A stretch of DNA of 9,680 bases from Fidelibacterota bacterium 46_43. Its GTDB lineage: Bacteria; Fidelibacterota; Fidelibacteria; Fidelibacterales; Fidelibacteraceae. Below, in pieces: positions 6,520 through 9,680 of the stretch. The notes below the pieces were generated by a model, which was given only the letters and a program-made list of their open reading frames with translations, was not told the origin of the DNA and searched no databases. The DNA lies in the NCBI GenBank assembly GCA_001509335.1, contig LGGY01000017.1, positions 1-9,680 on the forward strand, written 5' to 3'. The position numbers and the translations under genes were made by a program. Numbering within the stretch: the first letter of the stretch is position 1; each line of letters begins with the position of its first letter.

Positions 6520-8162
6520 TCCGGAATCCAGACAAAACGATTATAATGAAAGGAGCCGTCGTCCTTACGGACAACAGCAAGGGGGATTTTGATACTTTTG
6601 GGAAAGTACCGGTAGGAACCGGTCAATATATGGAAACGTCCCAGGGGGTGTCCATGGCTTTCGTCCATGTGCACGGATAGTTTCCCCTGGCTATATTGTG
6701 TAAACACAACTTCCCCGACATTTGTAATAACATCATCCATCCGCTCAATAATATCCGGCGTTTCCCTGTCATCCCACCATGCCGAGTAGGGATTTTCCAT
6801 CATCATCAGGAGGTGTTTCAGAAAAAGGCCGGGATAATCACCGGGCCAGGAGACAAGGGCCGGAAAGATAACCTGCAGATCGTCCCGGTAAACCTGATCC
6901 AGCAGGGTTGCGACAAAAGCCCCCCACAGGGCGGGATCATGGGTCCGGCACACACGATCCAGGGCTTCATGGTCAGGATATTTCCGGCAAATCTCAGCAG
7001 CCAGCTCTTTTTCCGAAGCGCCCCGGATCATGGAAGGCAAAGTATCATATCCGGTAACTCCGGCAGATACGGCGTAAGAAAAATCTTTTAAGAATTGGAT
7101 ATCCAAGCTGTCTTGATTCATCAGGTGGGCGAACACATCTCCGCTCACATCAAAGAGCCGGACGGGGACCTGCAGAGAGAAGTCTGGCAATTTGATGTGC
7201 AGGATCGTATCCGGCTGGGCTGTCGTAACCATGGGGAAAACCGGACCCGCGTGGACACTCTGACACCTTGCCGGGCTGGCGTATCCTTTATCTCCATAAA
7301 AAACAAGAGGCAGGCCGGCGTGCTGAAGCATCCGGACCGTGGAAGAATCCCGGTGTATCACGATATCTATCCAGTCCTCATTCTCACCTCCGGAATAACC
7401 AAAAAGTGGAAATCCCTCCATGCCCTGCTCCGGGAATACAGGCATCAGTCCGACTTTTTCCCGAACATCCCGGTCCAGCGTATAGAAGGCCATAAAATCC
7501 CGGATGTGCCCGGGCACAAAACCGGGCAGGGATATATTTAAAATCGTTTCAAATTGTTTTTTTACTTGTCGGCCGTAGTAAATTTCGGCATAACGGATAA
7601 GGAACGGTAATGACCAGTTCTCACATTGTGCCCAACGCATAAGGTGCCAGATAGCCAGTACGTCTATTGATGTCCAGGGGGATATATCGAGGCGATACCA
7701 ACGGCATCCCGACGGCGGTGGAAGAGAAGAAAACCGTTGATTGATTCCCCTGACGAAATGTTCAAGGTTATCCCGTGTTTCATCCGGAAGGTTGGACAAG
7801 GTTTTCGACGCAAGGGTTTCAAAGGGCCAGGCCTTCAGATAGGTGTCTGCCGATTTATATTCTTCTCCAAAATACCGGGAAAGTTCTCCCCGGGTGCTTA
7901 GCCGCAAATACATTATCCGGTCGCCTACGGCCCAGGCCTGGGCAAATCCAAGGGCCTGGAATAAATCTGCTTTCCCCGATAGGTAAATGTGGATTTTTTT
8001 CCCATCTTCGTCAGGGCACACAACAAAGGTCTGCTCTCCTTCCCCGGGGATTTCAGGAAAGATCGCCAATTCCCCCTGTCGCAACCAGGAACGGAATAGA
8101 AAGAAAACCGTCCCGGACAAAAACAGGACCAGACAGGTCAGATACACGGCCTTGCGCATCAT
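6489..8162 (-). CDS. Penicillin-acylase-like membrane-anchored protein lacking the serine nucleophile motif
   Basis: A 557-aa protein with one N-terminal membrane segment (about residues 5-24) and the bulk probably outside the cytoplasm. Residues 66-99 (DLFQALGFAQAWAVGDRI to GELSRYFG) match the opening of the penicillin acylase (Ntn-hydrolase) alpha chain. NLEHFVRGIN at 132-141 and PWTSIDVLAIWHLMRW at 162-177 also fit. HPLGRF near the C-terminus recalls the acylase ending. True acylases are about 750-850 aa and self-cleave at Gly-Ser-Asn-Asn. No such motif exists here; the nearest candidate is GGENEDW at 258-264, with Glu260 in the serine position. It is therefore probably not an active acylase. 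I chose ATG 8162 because it overlaps the upstream stop as ATGA and has GGGGGA just before it; a longer frame from 8213 would run back into the upstream gene. The assignment is from remembered motifs, and the middle of the protein is very divergent. Confidence 0.75.
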   Translation of the reverse strand: MMRKAVYLTCLVLFLSGTVFFLFRSWLRQGELAIFPEIPGEGEQTFVVCPDEDGKKIHIYLSGKADLFQALGFAQAWAVGDRIMYLRLSTRGELSRYFGEEYKSADTYLKAWPFETLASKTLSNLPDETRDNLEHFVRGINQRFSSLPPPSGCRWYRLDISPWTSIDVLAIWHLMRWAQCENWSLPFLIRYAEIYYGRQVKKQFETILNISLPGFVPGHIRDFMAFYTLDRDVREKVGLMPVFPEQGMEGFPLFGYSGGENEDWIDIVIHRDSSTVRMLQHAGLPLVFYGDKGYASPARCQSVHAGPVFPMVTTAQPDTILHIKLPDFSLQVPVRLFDVSGDVFAHLMNQDSLDIQFLKDFSYAVSAGVTGYDTLPSMIRGASEKELAAEICRKYPDHEALDRVCRTHDPALWGAFVATLLDQVYRDDLQVIFPALVSWPGDYPGLFLKHLLMMMENPYSAWWDDRETPDIIERMDDVITNVGEVVFTQYSQGKLSVHMDESHGHPLGRFHILTGSYRYFPKSIKIPLAVVRKDDGSFHYNRFVWIPDYKSSENSLR

Positions 8163-8848
8163 GAATCCCCCAGGATACGTGCTGTGAGTGTATAGGGCGA
8201 AAGAGTGAAACAAGCCGATACAATACGGCCCGTGGATATATCAACACTGACACTTCGTTGGGCTTCCGGATCCGCCAGGCGGGAGGTAAAAAGGTCTGTC
8301 GAAGCTAAAACGGAGGATCCTCCATCCGGCAATAAAATAATTTCCCACTCCAGAATATTTGAGTTTTTCTCCCGTGGAATCATCCGGGTTGAATAATAAG
8401 CCCCTTCAATCTCAAGGGGTGTGCTAAATTCCCGGGGGGTGCTTTCTCGCGTCAGGGACAGAAGCAAAGATAACATCGTATGCCGGTTTGTTTCCGCTAT
8501 TCTTTCCTCTCCCGTGGAATAGATTGTTTTTCCTGGCTTATACAGAGTGTGAAAGGATTGTTTAAAGTTTTTCTGGGAAATTTCTTTTTCATAGGAAACA
8601 ATCCGGCTCATGGATGTGTCCATTGTGACGCGATAGTGGTTATTCACCTTATAAATGGCGGAAAAAAGGGGGGTGGTCCGGGCTGCATACTCATAGGTAA
8701 CAAGCCCCGGATCCTCGTTGGGAATTTGTTGAATGTGAACTCGCACAACGGGAATTCCGAGAAAATTCACCTCATAGTCCTGACACCACAGAACCATGGG
8801 CATGCATACCAGGAAAAGGGCCGTTATCAGAAAATGTCGTTTTATCAT
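8159..8848 (-). CDS. Exported protein, DUF3108-like
   Basis: A 229-aa protein with a cleavable signal peptide (MIKRHFLITALFLVCMPMVLWC, quoted from the start in two parts: basic MIKRH, then a hydrophobic core to about residue 22). The remainder has no membrane segment and alternates in a beta-rich way. The opening YEVNFLGIPVVRVHI and the later YKVNNHYRVTMDTSMSRIVSYEKEI resemble DUF3108 proteins of the Gram-negative envelope, whose function is unknown. This match is by general pattern, not by a decisive motif. ATG 8848 gives a clean signal peptide. GTG at 8875 or 8851 in the same frame would add a few residues, and no start has a strong Shine-Dalgarno. The stop overlaps the acylase-like ATG as ATGA. 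The CPBP gene ends 46 nt upstream on the same strand, so all three are probably co-transcribed. Confidence 0.65.
   Translation of the reverse strand: MIKRHFLITALFLVCMPMVLWCQDYEVNFLGIPVVRVHIQQIPNEDPGLVTYEYAARTTPLFSAIYKVNNHYRVTMDTSMSRIVSYEKEISQKNFKQSFHTLYKPGKTIYSTGEERIAETNRHTMLSLLLSLTRESTPREFSTPLEIEGAYYSTRMIPREKNSNILEWEIILLPDGGSSVLASTDLFTSRLADPEAQRSVSVDISTGRIVSACFTLSPYTLTARILGDS
8166..8171 (-). promoter_or_regulatory. Shine-Dalgarno of the acylase-like gene
   Basis: GGGGGA on the minus strand, 3 nt before ATG 8162 and inside the end of the upstream gene. With the ATGA stop/start overlap it supports the shorter start and translational coupling. Confidence 0.5.
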
Positions 8849-8894
8849 CACAAGGCAAATATACACAAGTGACACGTAAATCTTCGGTTCGAAT

Positions 8895-9680
8895 TTATTC
8901 TTTTTCCACGTCCCGGGGCAAAGGGGGAACCGGAAGGCGAAAGTAAGGCTTCAGTAAATAGATTCCCATCCAAAGCAGCAGGCCGGCGATCAGCACCCAA
9001 ATATTCCGTACGCGCCCTTCCGCCGCATACCAAAGGGGCTCATGGTCCAGATTCAGAAGAATCATGGAAAACAAATTATAGGCTCCGTGGCAAAAAACCG
9101 CCGGCCACACCGACCGGAGACCTGACGAAAGGGCTCCAAGAATAATCCCAAGGAGAAAAATTTGCACAAAGTACCAGGGCAACGCGTGAACCAGGGCAAA
9201 GAAGAGGGATGAGATCACGATGGCAAGCTGGGGTTTTCGGAAGGCTTTTTCCGTGGACCCCAGGAGCATCCCCCTGAAAATCACCTCTTCTACAAAGGCA
9301 GCCACACCCGATACGGTAATAATCATCAGAATGGCCTCGACGATTCCTGACCACTTCATTCCTTCCAGAAGGGAAAAATATTCCGGTGGTATTTTCATCC
9401 ACCGCATAAGCAGCCGGTCCACCGCATCCGCCAGAATGAGCAGGCCTGCCACAAAAGAGATCACCCCTGGCCAGGAACCTGTGTCGGGCGCTGAAAGATT
9501 AAAAAGGTGGATAAGGGAATACTCCCCTTTTTTCCACCGCACATACCAGAGAACCGGCGCGAGGAAAATCAATTCCAGAATCATCATTCCAAAAACCGTC
9601 CTGTAGTATGTATCGGGGATAAAAGAGGCTGTCAGCAGGGGTGATAAGAGCAAAGACAAGCCCCAGCCCGCCAGCAGGAG
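8895..9680 (-). CDS. CPBP-family intramembrane metalloprotease, 5' end beyond window
   Basis: Polytopic membrane protein of the CAAX protease and bacteriocin-processing (CPBP, Abi) family, a glutamate-type intramembrane protease. Three conserved motifs are present. EEVIFRG carries the catalytic Glu pair and Arg (Glu codons near 9290-9285). FFALVHAL gives the FxxxH motif. HGAYNL is the third, with the second His. About seven hydrophobic segments are visible. A TTG at 9657-9659 could start translation, but the frame stays open and hydrophobic to the edge (LLLAGWGLSLLLSPLLTA), so the true start is probably outside. The visible part is 261 aa. Substrate is unknown; bacterial members have been linked to bacteriocin immunity and envelope protein processing. 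It lies upstream of an exported protein and a membrane-anchored acylase-like protein, which suggests an envelope role, but this is inference. Confidence 0.93.
   Translation of the reverse strand, partial: LLLAGWGLSLLLSPLLTASFIPDTYYRTVFGMMILELIFLAPVLWYVRWKKGEYSLIHLFNLSAPDTGSWPGVISFVAGLLILADAVDRLLMRWMKIPPEYFSLLEGMKWSGIVEAILMIITVSGVAAFVEEVIFRGMLLGSTEKAFRKPQLAIVISSLFFALVHALPWYFVQIFLLGIILGALSSGLRSVWPAVFCHGAYNLFSMILLNLDHEPLWYAAEGRVRNIWVLIAGLLLWMGIYLLKPYFRLPVPPLPRDVEKE

Noticed and set aside
6550..6566. Small hairpin (CCGT ... ACGG) just beyond the peroxiredoxin stop as a terminator
   Set aside because: The stem is only 4 bp, there is no T-run after it, and it lies in the coding sequence of the convergent gene.
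6696..7541. Two plus-strand open frames of about 130-150 aa inside the acylase-like gene
   Set aside because: They are antisense shadows of a long frame with recognisable motifs; their translations look random.
8163..8213. Longer start at 8213 for the acylase-like protein
   Set aside because: The ATG at 8162 has an ATGA overlap, a nearby GGGGGA and is followed directly by a proper membrane anchor; the extra 17 residues are an alternative-frame reading of the upstream gene.

Overview
This looks like a chromosomal window from a bacterium with moderate GC content. It is almost gene-saturated and mostly coded on the minus strand. The Gly-Gly-Gln release factor, the zinc-binding L31 and the order rpmE - DUF1385 - prfA - prmC - topA mark it as bacterial. 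Topoisomerase I lacks visible zinc fingers up to the window edge and appears to be entering a TOPRIM C-terminal repeat, as in many FCB-type lineages. I lean towards an FCB-superphylum or Marinimicrobia-like organism, but this rests on gene style only and is weak.

Left half, minus strand, transcribed right to left: rpmE (5024-4815), a DUF1385 membrane protein (4807-3818), prfA (3818-2757), prmC (2752-1880) and topA (from 1814, running off the left edge). Junctions are 7 nt, a 1-nt TAATG overlap, 4 nt and 65 nt, so this is probably one translation and housekeeping operon. RF1 and the enzyme that methylates its GGQ glutamine are adjacent.

Middle, plus strand: after a 191-nt divergent intergenic region come an unrecognised 85-codon reading frame (5216-5473), a ferritin-like/rubrerythrin-family gene broken by three frameshifts (5442-5920), and an intact typical 2-Cys peroxiredoxin (5920-6519). 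The last two are joined by a TAATG overlap. The group looks like a peroxide and iron stress cassette in which the ferritin-like member has decayed, unless the indels are assembly errors.

Right half, minus strand: a CPBP intramembrane protease (from the right edge to 8895), an exported DUF3108-like protein (8848-8159) and a membrane-anchored penicillin-acylase-like protein (8162-6489). The last two are joined by an ATGA overlap. The acylase-like protein is short and lacks the Gly-Ser-Asn-Asn nucleophile motif. Its 3' end overlaps the end of the peroxiredoxin gene by 31 nt, with no terminator visible between them.

I saw no tRNA, rRNA, CRISPR array, insertion sequence or phage gene. The least explained stretch is 5025-5920.
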